Of a stretch of 35,853 nt of DNA, positions 1-7,147 are shown piece by piece. The position numbers and the translations under genes are program-made. Under the pieces are notes generated by a model. The model did no database searches, was not told where the DNA came from, and worked only from the letters and a program-made list of their open reading frames with translations. Each line of letters begins with the position of its first letter. The first letter of the stretch is position 1. The DNA comes from Thermoplasmata archaeon (GTDB taxonomy: Archaea > Thermoplasmatota > Thermoplasmata > Lutacidiplasmatales > UBA184): the NCBI GenBank assembly GCA_021821785.1, contig JAKACD010000012.1:1-35853 (forward strand), given 5' to 3'.

Positions 1-268
1 AGACCCCCTAGTACGTACGCGCTCGCGGCGCCGGCGAGGAGGGGGCCTCTGGGACGAGGTCCCGGCCCCGAGGCGGGGCGAAGGTTTCTCGGCGGAGGTC
101 CCTCCCGACCCTACGACCCTTTGGAGTACGTACGTCCTCTCCTCGAGAGCGATCGCTTCGGGCAGGGGCACGCGGCGACCGCCCGGTCCACGTGCGGCGG
201 CGCGACGACGGGCGGATCGTGGGGTCCGGCGAAGGAAGGACGGGCAGGGTTTCCCCTCGCCCCCCTCC
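1..268. other. left-edge intergenic stretch, no gene seen
   Basis: I see no convincing gene here; the short reading frames are GC-rich and resemble nothing. It lies downstream of the last minus-strand gene of the cytochrome operon. It carries GTACGTACG at 11-19 and GTACGTACGT at 126-135, the latter identical to a site in the divergent cupredoxin/coxB intergenic region. It may hold the promoter of a minus-strand gene beyond the left edge. Confidence 0.4.
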
Positions 269-643
269 TCAGGCGAGAAGGCTCCCGAGAATGTACGCGA
301 TGGCGGCCCCGGCGAGGACGATGACCAGGACCTTGAGGAGCCGGACCTGCGCTTCGGCCGTCACCGGTCCCGGGTTCTTCGGCTCGAACTTCCGGCCGAG
401 CGGCCAGACCCGGTACGCCCGGTCGGTGAGGTGGACGACGAGCGCCCCCATCATGAATATCATGGCGACGGCGAGACCGAACGACTCGGTGGTTCCGGGG
501 CCCGTGATGGCCCCGAGACGGATCACGTAGACGATCAGGACCGCGATCCCGAGCAGCATCAGGACCTGAACGGCGGCGTACAGGTCGAGGACCCGGTTCT
601 GGAGCTGCCGGTACGCCTTCGGGTCGTCGGGCAGTTCACTCAA
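269..643 (-). CDS. small membrane protein, last gene of the bc/Tat operon
   Basis: I do not recognise a family. The 124-residue product has three predicted membrane helices (about residues 24-45, 54-73 and 101-123) and a short basic loop near residues 75-90. The start is TTG at 641-643, chosen because it overlaps the stop of the preceding gene and has a GGAGG ribosome binding site 9 nt upstream. Its place directly behind cytochrome b and another small membrane protein suggests an accessory subunit or assembly factor of the quinol-oxidising complex. That role is inference from position only. Confidence 0.75.
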   Translation of the reverse strand: MSELPDDPKAYRQLQNRVLDLYAAVQVLMLLGIAVLIVYVIRLGAITGPGTTESFGLAVAMIFMMGALVVHLTDRAYRVWPLGRKFEPKNPGPVTAEAQVRLLKVLVIVLAGAAIAYILGSLLA

Positions 644-899
644 AGAACTCGATCCTCCGTTGCGTGACGCCCCGGTATCGGTCGACCCGGTAGAGAATGC
701 CGGCCATGAACAGGAACGCGAGCGCCGCGACCACGCCGCCGATGGCGATCGCGATGAGGTCGAGGAGCGAGCCGCCGATGACCCCGAGGATCCCGTAGAC
801 GAACGTCGCGGCCCCGATCGTGCCGAACACGAGAAGGACCGCGAGGATCCCCCAGAGCGTCCCGGTCTGCCAGGTCGGGTGGGTCTCCTCGCTACTCAC
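636..899 (-). CDS. small two-helix membrane protein after cytochrome b
   Basis: No family recognised. The 87-residue product has two hydrophobic helices (about 15-38 and 45-70) and a charged C-terminus rich in Arg. A longer frame begins at 941, but I chose GTG 897-899: it overlaps the TAG stop of cytochrome b by eight bases and has a GGAGG motif about 10 nt upstream, as expected for translational coupling. The gene overlaps the next one by eight bases. It may be a small bc-complex subunit; this is inferred from the tight coupling. Confidence 0.72.
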   Translation of the reverse strand: MSSEETHPTWQTGTLWGILAVLLVFGTIGAATFVYGILGVIGGSLLDLIAIAIGGVVAALAFLFMAGILYRVDRYRGVTQRRIEFFE

Positions 900-2238
900 T
901 GGAGCTCGCCTCCGCGGCCCCGACGCTCCCGCTCGGGACACTGCCGGGTGAGGGGTAGGCGCCGGAGTACGGGACCGACCGCGCCGCGAGCCGGCGCGCG
1001 TAGCTGCGGCGGTAGCGCAGGTGGAAGAGCGCGGTGACCAGCCCGTTCACGAGGAAGATCGGCCCGATGGTGGACGCGACCTGCATCGGCGCGATCTGGA
1101 CCCCCGGGGTCTCGCCGCCCCAGACCGTCATCATGATGAAGAACCCGAGCAGCGAGGTCGCGATCCAGATGAAGAGGGGCCGGTCGCGCGGGTGCGTCCG
1201 CTTCGAGCGGTCGAGGAACGGCAGGAACAGGACGTAGAGCATGAGGACCGTCGTGACGGCGACCGCGATCACCGGCGTCACGCCCGTGAAGTCCACGAGC
1301 TTGAACAGCCAGAGGAAGTACCAGTCCGGCTCGGTGACGATCCCCGCGGCCGCGACGTTCCCCGCGTACGCCGTGAGCTGCCAGGGCCAGAGCGCCGCGA
1401 TCCCGAACAAGACCCCGACGTAGAGGAGGCCCCACTTCGTGATGTAGAAGAAGATGTGCGGCATGAACGGCACGTGCTTCTTGTCCTCCTTCTCGGTGAA
1501 CCGCCGCCGCTGGAGGGGGTCGGACGTCGCGGGCGGCGCGATCCCGTGCGACTCGAACAGCGCGATGTGCGCGTAGAGGAGCGCGCCGAGCGCGACCGGG
1601 ATCAGGAGCACGTGCGCGTCGAACATCCGGGACAGGAGCCCCTGACTGGTCCCATCGGCCAAGATGAACGGCCCGAGGAGCGGCCCGAAGGTCGGCAGGC
1701 GGAGGGCCAGGACGATCCCGACATTCGTCGCGTTGAGCGACAGCTGCGTGTAGGGCAGGAGGTAGCCGGTGAACCCCATGCCGAGGGTCGTCAGCATGAG
1801 GAGGGTCCCGACCATCCAGGAGAACTCGCGCGGCGCCTTGTAGACACCGACGTAGTAGCCCCGGAAGAAGTGGACGAACATGAGGAAGATCATCGCGTAG
1901 GCACCGTAGAGGTGGCTCGAGAGCAAGAGCGAGCCCATCGGGACCGAGTTGATGATGTAGTACGTCGAGCACCACGCGGCGGGGGCCGTGGAGAAGGTGC
2001 CCGCGACCTGACCGCACGCGGTCAGGGTCGGCGCGGTGCTGGGCTGGTAGTACAGGAGCAGGAGGGCGCCCGAGATGACCTGGTACAGGAAGGCGTTCAC
2101 CACGAACGCCCCGGTCCAGTACGAGGGCTTGAACGTGAAATCGGGCTGGGGCCGTAGGGCCCACTTCTTCATCGAGGTGCGGTCCTCGACGAACCCCCAG
2201 ATCTTGTTCAGCGTCCGATTGTACCAGTGGGAGAACAC
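892..2238 (-). CDS. petB: cytochrome b of a bc-type quinol-oxidising complex
   Basis: Integral membrane cytochrome b that oxidises quinol and passes electrons to the Rieske protein and across the membrane between two b hemes. The 448-residue product spans the whole cytochrome b fold. Likely heme ligands are H109/H123 (14 apart) and H209/H224 (15 apart, as in b6-type proteins). The quinol-site motif, usually PEWY, reads PDWY at 304-307. The GTG start has a GGAGGT site 8 nt upstream and follows the Rieske gene by 15 nt. No cytochrome c1 gene is nearby, so the electron acceptor is probably a blue copper protein. Family assignment is firm; the acceptor is inference. Confidence 0.95.
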   Translation of the reverse strand: MFSHWYNRTLNKIWGFVEDRTSMKKWALRPQPDFTFKPSYWTGAFVVNAFLYQVISGALLLLYYQPSTAPTLTACGQVAGTFSTAPAAWCSTYYIINSVPMGSLLLSSHLYGAYAMIFLMFVHFFRGYYVGVYKAPREFSWMVGTLLMLTTLGMGFTGYLLPYTQLSLNATNVGIVLALRLPTFGPLLGPFILADGTSQGLLSRMFDAHVLLIPVALGALLYAHIALFESHGIAPPATSDPLQRRRFTEKEDKKHVPFMPHIFFYITKWGLLYVGVLFGIAALWPWQLTAYAGNVAAAGIVTEPDWYFLWLFKLVDFTGVTPVIAVAVTTVLMLYVLFLPFLDRSKRTHPRDRPLFIWIATSLLGFFIMMTVWGGETPGVQIAPMQVASTIGPIFLVNGLVTALFHLRYRRSYARRLAARSVPYSGAYPSPGSVPSGSVGAAEASSSE

Positions 2239-2253
2239 GTTCGACCGACCTCC

Positions 2254-3093
2254 CTACGTTGGGAAGGAGCAGAGGATCACGGGAGTCTCTTTGACGAGCG
2301 ACGACGTCGAGCCGACCCCATAGTCGCCCTGCAGGGTGTTCAGGTGCCCGTTCACGGGAGGGCCCTGCTCGCCCACCGCGTAGATGTTGCCGCTCGAGTC
2401 GACGTCCAGCGTCACCTGGGGGAGCGGGAGCACCGCGGGCCCGGTGAGGTTCGAGGCCCCATTCGTGACGTCGTAGGTCGACCCATGGCAGGAGCAGTGA
2501 ATGTAGAACGAAAGCGTGGGATACGTCGCGTTCGAGAACGTCTTCGGGCAGGTGCCGGGGGGATAGTAGGAGATCGCCGGCGCGGGGCAGCCGAGGTGCT
2601 GACAGATGGCGCTGTAGGCCACGATCGAGCTGTGCGTCCCGACCCCACCGGGGACGTTCTCGGCCCCGTTCGTGCCGTTCGGAGCCCCGCTCGCCGGGTA
2701 GAGATTGAGCAGGAAGTTCGGCTCGTTGCGGAGAGGGTAGTTGAAGATGTACAGGTCGCTCGTTTGGGCGTTGTACTCCGACTCGACCTTGGCGACCGTG
2801 AGCGGGCTTCCGTCGACGTCGATCAGCTGGACCCGAGGATAGCTCGAGATGCCGATGGTCGGGGGCTGAAGGTACTGCAACGCGCCGCCGGCGAGGCCGC
2901 CCGCCCCGGCGCTCACGAGGCCCGCGACCGCGAGGAGCTTGAGCACGTTGCGGCGGGTCTCGTCCACCTCGCCGTCCGCGGGCGGGTTGGCCGCCGCGAC
3001 CCGGCGGACCTGCCCGACAGGAAACTCGAACGGCGACGGTCGGTCGGCATGGTTGGGGCAGCTCAGCGAGCAATCGGTGGTTCCAAAGGTCAT
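2254..3093 (-). CDS. Rieske 2Fe-2S protein with twin-arginine signal anchor
   Basis: High-potential iron-sulfur subunit of the bc-type complex. The cluster motifs are CQHLGC (C164, H166; C169 for the disulfide) and CSCHGS (C200, H203; C202 for the disulfide), so both ligand pairs and the disulfide are intact. A twin-arginine motif (RRNVLKLL, from residue 47) precedes a hydrophobic anchor at about 51-73, showing Tat export with an uncleaved anchor. An unusually long 44-residue N-terminal part precedes the RR and contains two Cys and a His. The insert between the two cluster motifs is long (about 30 residues). The ATG overlaps the upstream stop (ATGA), and the tat genes lie just upstream in the same run. 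Confidence 0.95.
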   Translation of the reverse strand: MTFGTTDCSLSCPNHADRPSPFEFPVGQVRRVAAANPPADGEVDETRRNVLKLLAVAGLVSAGAGGLAGGALQYLQPPTIGISSYPRVQLIDVDGSPLTVAKVESEYNAQTSDLYIFNYPLRNEPNFLLNLYPASGAPNGTNGAENVPGGVGTHSSIVAYSAICQHLGCPAPAISYYPPGTCPKTFSNATYPTLSFYIHCSCHGSTYDVTNGASNLTGPAVLPLPQVTLDVDSSGNIYAVGEQGPPVNGHLNTLQGDYGVGSTSSLVKETPVILCSFPT

Positions 3094-3275
3094 AGGCTCC
3101 TCCCGCGGGTGTCGGGCACGGCGTCGTCGACCTCACCGGGTACCGGGATCGTCGCATCCCCCGGCAGCTCCGCGCGGTCGCTCCCGTAGTAGACCGCCCA
3201 CGTGATCCCGATCCCCATCAGAATCACGAGGATCTCCGTGAGGGTGATGATCTGGTCGACCGAGAATGCGCTCAT
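3090..3275 (-). CDS. 61-aa single-helix membrane peptide between tat and Rieske genes
   Basis: No family recognised. The product has one membrane helix (about 12-31) followed by an acidic, proline-containing tail. The ATG at 3273-3275 overlaps the TGA of the TatA/B-like gene (ATGA), and its own TGA overlaps the Rieske ATG (ATGA); GGGGAGGAG lies upstream as ribosome binding site. A longer in-frame start at 3347 would lie inside the upstream gene and gives a low-complexity N-terminus, so I rejected it. The coupling on both sides argues that it is a real gene, perhaps a small bc subunit or a helper of Rieske insertion (inference). Confidence 0.7.
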   Translation of the reverse strand: MSAFSVDQIITLTEILVILMGIGITWAVYYGSDRAELPGDATIPVPGEVDDAVPDTRGRSL

Positions 3276-3673
3276 GGATGCCGCTCCTCCCCGAGCACCA
3301 CCGGTGCGGTCATCGTCCAGGTCGGCACCGGCGCACCGCCGGTCCACGGGGTCAAGGGCGACGGGGGCGGGGCGGGGGGCACCACGGGCGGCAGGGCGGG
3401 TGGGGTCCGAACCGCGGCCGGGATCCCCGACGTCTGCGTCGGAGTGGGGTCGAGCCCGAGGAGGGCGCCCCGGACCGAGAGCGGCGCGCCCGTCGGCGGG
3501 AGCGGCAGGTCGGTCGCCTTCGAGAACTCCGTGAGCAGCTCTTGCTTGAGGCGGCCCGCCCGCCCGTACCAGCGACCGAACGTGCGCAGGGTCTGGGCGC
3601 TGTCGTGGCCGAAGAGGAGGAAAAGGGCGGCCCCGACCACGATGATCCAGTCGATGTCGGAGAAGAGCGCCAC
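3272..3673 (-). CDS. TatA/TatB-like twin-arginine translocase subunit
   Basis: The N-terminal layout is that of the TatA/B (Hcf106) family: a short membrane helix (about 8-21), an FG hinge at 21-22, then an amphipathic basic helix (about 26-52). A long proline-rich tail follows from residue 56, giving 133 residues, longer than a typical TatA and closer to TatB size. It would pair with TatC in substrate recognition or pore formation. The GTG start lies 8 nt after the tatC stop, and the stop overlaps the next ATG. The second Tat small subunit, at 4619-4846, is the canonical TatA, so this copy may be specialised (inference). Confidence 0.82.
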   Translation of the reverse strand: MALFSDIDWIIVVGAALFLLFGHDSAQTLRTFGRWYGRAGRLKQELLTEFSKATDLPLPPTGAPLSVRGALLGLDPTPTQTSGIPAAVRTPPALPPVVPPAPPPSPLTPWTGGAPVPTWTMTAPVVLGEERHP

Positions 3674-3681
3674 GGGCTAGA

Positions 3682-4515
3682 TCACCCCGCCCCGACCGCG
3701 GAGAGCGACCGGTTCCGCTCCTCCGAGCGACGCTCCCACCGGGCCGCGAAGTACGCCCCGCCGAGGTAGAGGGCGATCATCGGCAGCGCGATGAGCAGCA
3801 TCGTGATCCCCGAGTTGTCCGGCGTGACCACCATCCCGAAGACGAGGGCGCCGATCACCGCCCCGCGCCAGTGCCGGCGCCAGGCGGCGGCGTGCACCAC
3901 GCCTAGCCGCGTGAGCGCGTAGACGAAAACGGGCAGCTCGAAGACGACCCCGAACGCGAACGAGTAGAGGAGCGCGAACGTCACGAACGCCTGCACGCCG
4001 AGAACGGGGGCGAGCCCCATGGCGGCGACGTAGCGGAAGAGGAGACGGAACGTGAACGGCGTCAGGAAGAAGAAGCCGATCCCGGTCCCGAGGGCGAAGA
4101 GGGCGGTCGCGGGGATCCCGACCTGCCGGATCAGGAGCCGCTCGTTCCGCCGGAGCGCGGGCACGAGGAACGCGCCGACCTCGTGCACGAGCCACGGCAT
4201 CCCGAAGATGAAGGTGAGGAGGAGACCGATCTCCATCTGCACGACGATGGAGTCGCCGACCCCCACGTTGAGGAGCTGCACTCCGGGGGGCAGCATCCAG
4301 CCGACCATCGCGCGGAACAGCTGCGCGGTGATGTTGTAGAACGGGCTCGGCCAGGGGACGGCGAACGGGACCGAGACCCCGAAGAGGGTGAACGGCAGAG
4401 GACGCAGCTCGAAGAGGAGGGTCGCGCCGAACAAGGGGCCCAAGACCAGGGCGATGCGGACCAGTCGGCGTCGGGCCTCTCCCAGGACCGAAAGGATCCG
4501 GTCGAGGTCGCCCAT
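3682..4515 (-). CDS. tatC: Sec-independent protein translocase TatC
   Basis: Polytopic core of the twin-arginine translocase, which binds RR signal peptides and exports folded proteins. The 277-residue product has the six-helix pattern of TatC, with recognisable segments FGMPWLVHEVGAFLVPAL, FFLTPFTFRLLFRYVA and GMVVTPDNSGITMLL. It lies between two TatA-family genes and upstream of the Rieske gene, whose protein carries an RR motif. The ATG at 4513-4515 is the natural start; about 100 nt separate it from tatA. Confidence 0.95.
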   Translation of the reverse strand: MGDLDRILSVLGEARRRLVRIALVLGPLFGATLLFELRPLPFTLFGVSVPFAVPWPSPFYNITAQLFRAMVGWMLPPGVQLLNVGVGDSIVVQMEIGLLLTFIFGMPWLVHEVGAFLVPALRRNERLLIRQVGIPATALFALGTGIGFFFLTPFTFRLLFRYVAAMGLAPVLGVQAFVTFALLYSFAFGVVFELPVFVYALTRLGVVHAAAWRRHWRGAVIGALVFGMVVTPDNSGITMLLIALPMIALYLGGAYFAARWERRSEERNRSLSAVGAG

Positions 4516-4618
4516 CAGTCAACCGGGCACCTCCCTCCCGGACTGAACCGACCCCGGGGCGGGTACGGGTGCGGCGTGAGTTCGCTGTGCGCCTCGCATG
4601 CCGGTCGCTGGCGGGGGC

Positions 4619-4846
4619 CTAGTGGGCCGGGCCCGACGGGCCGGCGGTGTTCGTGGCCCCGGACGCCTCGGACTTGAGCTCGCGTTCGACTTCGAGACGG
4701 CCCTTCTTGAATTCCCCGACCGACCGGCCCAGGCTGCGAGCCAGTTGGGGGATCTTGCTGGACCCGTAGAATAGGATCCCGGCCACTACGGCGATGATCA
4801 ACCAGTCGTCGATGGAGTCGAACACGGCACGCCCCCGCGTGCGCAC
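4619..4846 (-). CDS. tatA: twin-arginine translocase subunit TatA
   Basis: Pore-forming small subunit of the Tat system. After a short N-terminus it has a membrane helix (about 14-28), the hinge FYGSSKIPQLARSLG, and an amphipathic helix (EFKKG) as in canonical TatA, then a polar tail; 75 residues is normal length. Two GTG starts are possible: 4846, which has GAGGT just upstream, and 4825, seven codons later. It is the first gene of the Tat-Rieske-cytochrome b run and has a good TATA box upstream at 4915-4920. Confidence 0.9.
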   Translation of the reverse strand: MRTRGRAVFDSIDDWLIIAVVAGILFYGSSKIPQLARSLGRSVGEFKKGRLEVERELKSEASGATNTAGPSGPAH

Positions 4847-4912
4847 CCGACCTCGGACGATATGGCGTTCGTACGGGAGGACCGAACCCGTACCGTTTGT
4901 CCGTATCCGGGG

Positions 4913-4922
4913 CGTATAAAGC
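4913..4922 (-). promoter_or_regulatory. TATA box of the tat-Rieske-cytochrome b operon
   Basis: Minus-strand reading GCTTTATACG gives a clear archaeal TATA element in otherwise GC-rich DNA. Transcription would begin near 4890, leaving a leader of about 45 nt before tatA. The element sits immediately after the stop of the upstream PhoU-like gene. A GTTCGTACG motif (4867-4875) lies in the presumed leader and recurs before the coxB TATA box. Confidence 0.6.
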
Positions 4923-4924
4923 GG

Positions 4925-5971
4925 TCAGGCCGCCTCGACCAGGATCGTCTCGGTGCCCGCGGCGACGGCCCGGTCGATCGCGACCTCGGCGAGATGGGAG
5001 AGGTAGCCGCTGCCGCGCTGGAGCAGCCGGGTGAGCGTGGGCGCCGACGACGGGGTCGTCTTGCCCTTCCGGGACCCTCGGGTCGGTGGGATCCAGGCGC
5101 CGCTCAGCTCGAGGCTCTGGTGGTAGACGTCGCAGGCGCGGTCGAGCGAGGGGTGCATGAGCGCCTCCACGACCCCTTTCAATTCGGCCTTGAGCTCGGG
5201 GAGCCGCTGGGTCAGGATGGCCCTCATCGCCACCGGGAGCTTCGTGGACTCATCGTTCAGGAGGGCGAGGGTCTCCCCGAACAGCTCGGCGAGCTCGGAG
5301 AGGGCGTGGACGACGACCCGCCACTCCAGGAGCTGGCGGGGATCGGGACTGCCGATCCGCCGGGCGAGCGACCAGTCCCGGCTCGCGAGGAAGAGCTGCC
5401 GGACCAAGAGGGCGAGGACCTTTCCGCCCTCCTCCTCGAGGGTCGAAAGCCGACGGCTCTTCGTCCGCCGCCCGAGGACCTCCTCCATCTCCTCGAGGAA
5501 CGCGACCAGGATCATCTTCATCCGCTGGACCAGCTGGGGCAGCTCGTACTTCGACGGGTCGATGAAGTTCTGCAAGACCATCCGGGTCGGCTCCTGCGCG
5601 ACCACGGAGACCCCGAGAAGCCCGCGCGCCGCGGCGAGCACCTCTTCGACCCGCTCCGGCGCGAGCGGGACGTCCGTGCGGACCTCGATCGCGTCGTGGC
5701 CGACGCGGTACGCCCCGACGATCAGTCGCTCCAGGACCCCGGGCGTATCGAACGCCCGGGCCTGGACGAGGAACGGGGCGACCGTCGGGCTGACCCCGGG
5801 AAGGGGCGCGGGCTTGAGATAGAGCGTGCCGTCGTCGTTCTGGTCGAAGACGATCAGGTCCCCCGGCCGCAGGTTCATCGCTTCCGCCCACGGTTTGGGC
5901 AGCGTGACCGCGATCGACGAGTGTCCGGCCTTCAGTACGCGGCGCTCTCGGCTCGGAGTTCCCCACGCCAT
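4925..5971 (-). CDS. AbrB-PhoU domain regulator (archaeal PhoU-like)
   Basis: The N-terminal region (about 8-53) is an AbrB/SpoVT swapped-hairpin DNA-binding domain, with the segment HSSIAVTLPKPWAEAMNLRPG. The remainder (about 120-340) is helical and PhoU-like. Archaeal proteins of this build are usually annotated as phosphate uptake regulators, but no pst transporter genes lie in the window, so the target is unknown. The 348-residue product starts at ATG 5969-5971. It is upstream of, and in the same direction as, the tat-cytochrome operon, though that operon has its own TATA box. Confidence 0.85.
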   Translation of the reverse strand: MAWGTPSRERRVLKAGHSSIAVTLPKPWAEAMNLRPGDLIVFDQNDDGTLYLKPAPLPGVSPTVAPFLVQARAFDTPGVLERLIVGAYRVGHDAIEVRTDVPLAPERVEEVLAAARGLLGVSVVAQEPTRMVLQNFIDPSKYELPQLVQRMKMILVAFLEEMEEVLGRRTKSRRLSTLEEEGGKVLALLVRQLFLASRDWSLARRIGSPDPRQLLEWRVVVHALSELAELFGETLALLNDESTKLPVAMRAILTQRLPELKAELKGVVEALMHPSLDRACDVYHQSLELSGAWIPPTRGSRKGKTTPSSAPTLTRLLQRGSGYLSHLAEVAIDRAVAAGTETILVEAA

Positions 5972-6068
5972 CGGACGTTCCCAACCTACTACGAGGTCCG
6001 TAGCTTATGAGAGGTCCCCCATTTGAGCGTTGCGAGCGCGCCGGAGCCGGCGCCGGGCGCGCCCGGCC

Positions 6069-6776
6069 CTAGTGCTTCGGAGGCTCGCCCGGCGTCGCGG
6101 GTGGGACCACCGGACGGGGCGGCTCGGGGTATCCGAGCCGCTCGGGCGGCATCTCGTGCTCCGCCCCCCGGCGCTGACCGAAGACGAAACCGAGGACCAG
6201 CGCGATGACGACGAGCGCCACGATCGTGCCGCTGATGATGAAGACCGCGACCCCAGGGCCGGTCGACGGCGCGCTGACCGTGAGGTTCGCCGGGAGGTTC
6301 TCTCCGAAGGCGATGAACCCGTACATCCCCTGGCCGAAGTGGCCGGGCTCGAGGCACACGAACTCGTACCAGCCGGGCGTCGCCGGGGAGGTGAAGGTGC
6401 CCGAGGCGACGATGCCCGCGCCCGTGACGTTGAGGCTGATGTAGGCGCCGTAGGTCGAGAACAGCTGCTCGAGCCCCGCGCTGCTCGTGCTCGACGGGAT
6501 CACCACGCCCTCCCGCTTGAGCAGCGAGAAAGTGTGGGCGAGCGTATCGCCGTCCGTGAACTGGACCGTGATATTGGTGTTGGTCGGCAGCTGCTGGTAG
6601 GTCGCCTGGACGAACTTGAACCCGGTCGCCGCGGTCACGTCGAGGCTCGAGGAGGTGTCGGTCACGACCGCCGAGGTCGCCGCGGCCCGGGCGAGGCCGG
6701 CCGCCGAGAACAGGGAGACCATCAGCAGGACGGAGACCCCCAACGCGAACGCCCGCGACCGGCGTGATTGGAACAC
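6069..6776 (-). CDS. membrane-anchored blue copper protein (cupredoxin)
   Basis: Extracytoplasmic type 1 copper electron carrier. The 235-residue product has a signal peptide (about 8-32), a cupredoxin domain with copper ligands H81, C141, H146 and M151 in the C-x4-H-x4-M pattern (CLEPGHFGQGM), a C-terminal membrane helix (about 176-199) and a proline-rich cytoplasmic tail. It starts at GTG 6774-6776 and is divergent from the CuA oxidase subunit gene. With no cytochrome c in the window, it is a good candidate to shuttle electrons from the bc complex to the oxidase, as sulfocyanin or plastocyanin-like proteins do elsewhere. The partner assignment is inference. Confidence 0.9.
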   Translation of the reverse strand: MFQSRRSRAFALGVSVLLMVSLFSAAGLARAAATSAVVTDTSSSLDVTAATGFKFVQATYQQLPTNTNITVQFTDGDTLAHTFSLLKREGVVIPSSTSSAGLEQLFSTYGAYISLNVTGAGIVASGTFTSPATPGWYEFVCLEPGHFGQGMYGFIAFGENLPANLTVSAPSTGPGVAVFIISGTIVALVVIALVLGFVFGQRRGAEHEMPPERLGYPEPPRPVVPPATPGEPPKH

Positions 6777-6832
6777 GTTCTTCCCCCGGAACTATCGACC
6801 GCGGGACGGGAGGTGTGGTTCAAAGCCCCTCC

Positions 6833-6842
6833 GTACGTACGT
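6833..6842. promoter_or_regulatory. GTACGTACGT palindromic site in divergent promoter region
   Basis: This 10-mer, containing the palindrome ACGTACGT, lies between the divergent cupredoxin and CuA-subunit genes. On the minus strand it sits just upstream of a TATA-like CTTTGAA for the cupredoxin gene. The same 10-mer occurs at 126-135, and a 9-base version at 11-19. Possible operator for respiratory genes; not proven. Confidence 0.35.
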
Positions 6843-6878
6843 CGCCCGCGCGACCCTCCTCCCTCGAAGGGCATTGCG

Positions 6879-6900
6879 GTTCGTACGCGGGGGATATGTA
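6879..6900 (+). promoter_or_regulatory. promoter of split CuA oxidase subunit gene
   Basis: GATATGTA at 6893-6900 is a plausible TATA element, preceded by GTTCGTACG at 6879-6887. Start of transcription would fall near 6920, so a short or absent leader before the first reading frame. Confidence 0.45.
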
Positions 6901-6946
6901 GCTCGACCGACCCCTTCGGGTCGTGGCAGGGTCGGATCGGGGCACG

Positions 6947-7147
6947 ATGCGTTGGGCCCTCGGGGCGGTCTCCGCGCCGCTCGCCGCGCTGAGCGGTACG
7001 GGCGTGACCAACCTCGACCAGACGAACGCCCTCGTCTGGACGATGATCGGGATCGGCTCCGCCGGGGCGATCGTGACGTTCGCGTTCCTGGTCTACGCGC
7101 TCTGGAAGTTCCGGGATCCGAACGCCAAGGGGCGTCGCTATGGTTAA
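6947..7147 (+). CDS. coxB: cytochrome c oxidase subunit II, N-terminal helix part (split gene)
   Basis: The frame encodes the first transmembrane helix of a CoxII-type subunit, ending in YALWKFRDPNAKGRRYG, the usual basic stretch between helix 1 and helix 2. It stops with TAA at 7145-7147, eight bases into the next frame, which encodes helix 2 and the CuA domain. Removing one T from GGTTAAC would join the two as ...RRYGNKLEVAWT..., the expected continuous sequence. So this is a genuinely split subunit, a frameshifted gene, or a read error. ATG 6947 is chosen; GTG 6923 in the same frame would add eight residues and could be leaderless. Confidence 0.75.
   Translation: MRWALGAVSAPLAALSGTGVTNLDQTNALVWTMIGIGSAGAIVTFAFLVYALWKFRDPNAKGRRYG

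Noticed and set aside
896-3157. 753-codon open frame on the minus strand across the Rieske and cytochrome b genes
   Set aside because: It is a shadow frame made of Arg, Pro and Gly repeats typical of GC-rich DNA; the true frames carry full Rieske and cytochrome b motifs.
3276-3347. Extended start of the 61-aa peptide
   Set aside because: The extra 24 residues look like out-of-frame coding of the upstream TatA/B-like gene, and the ATGA overlap favours 3275.
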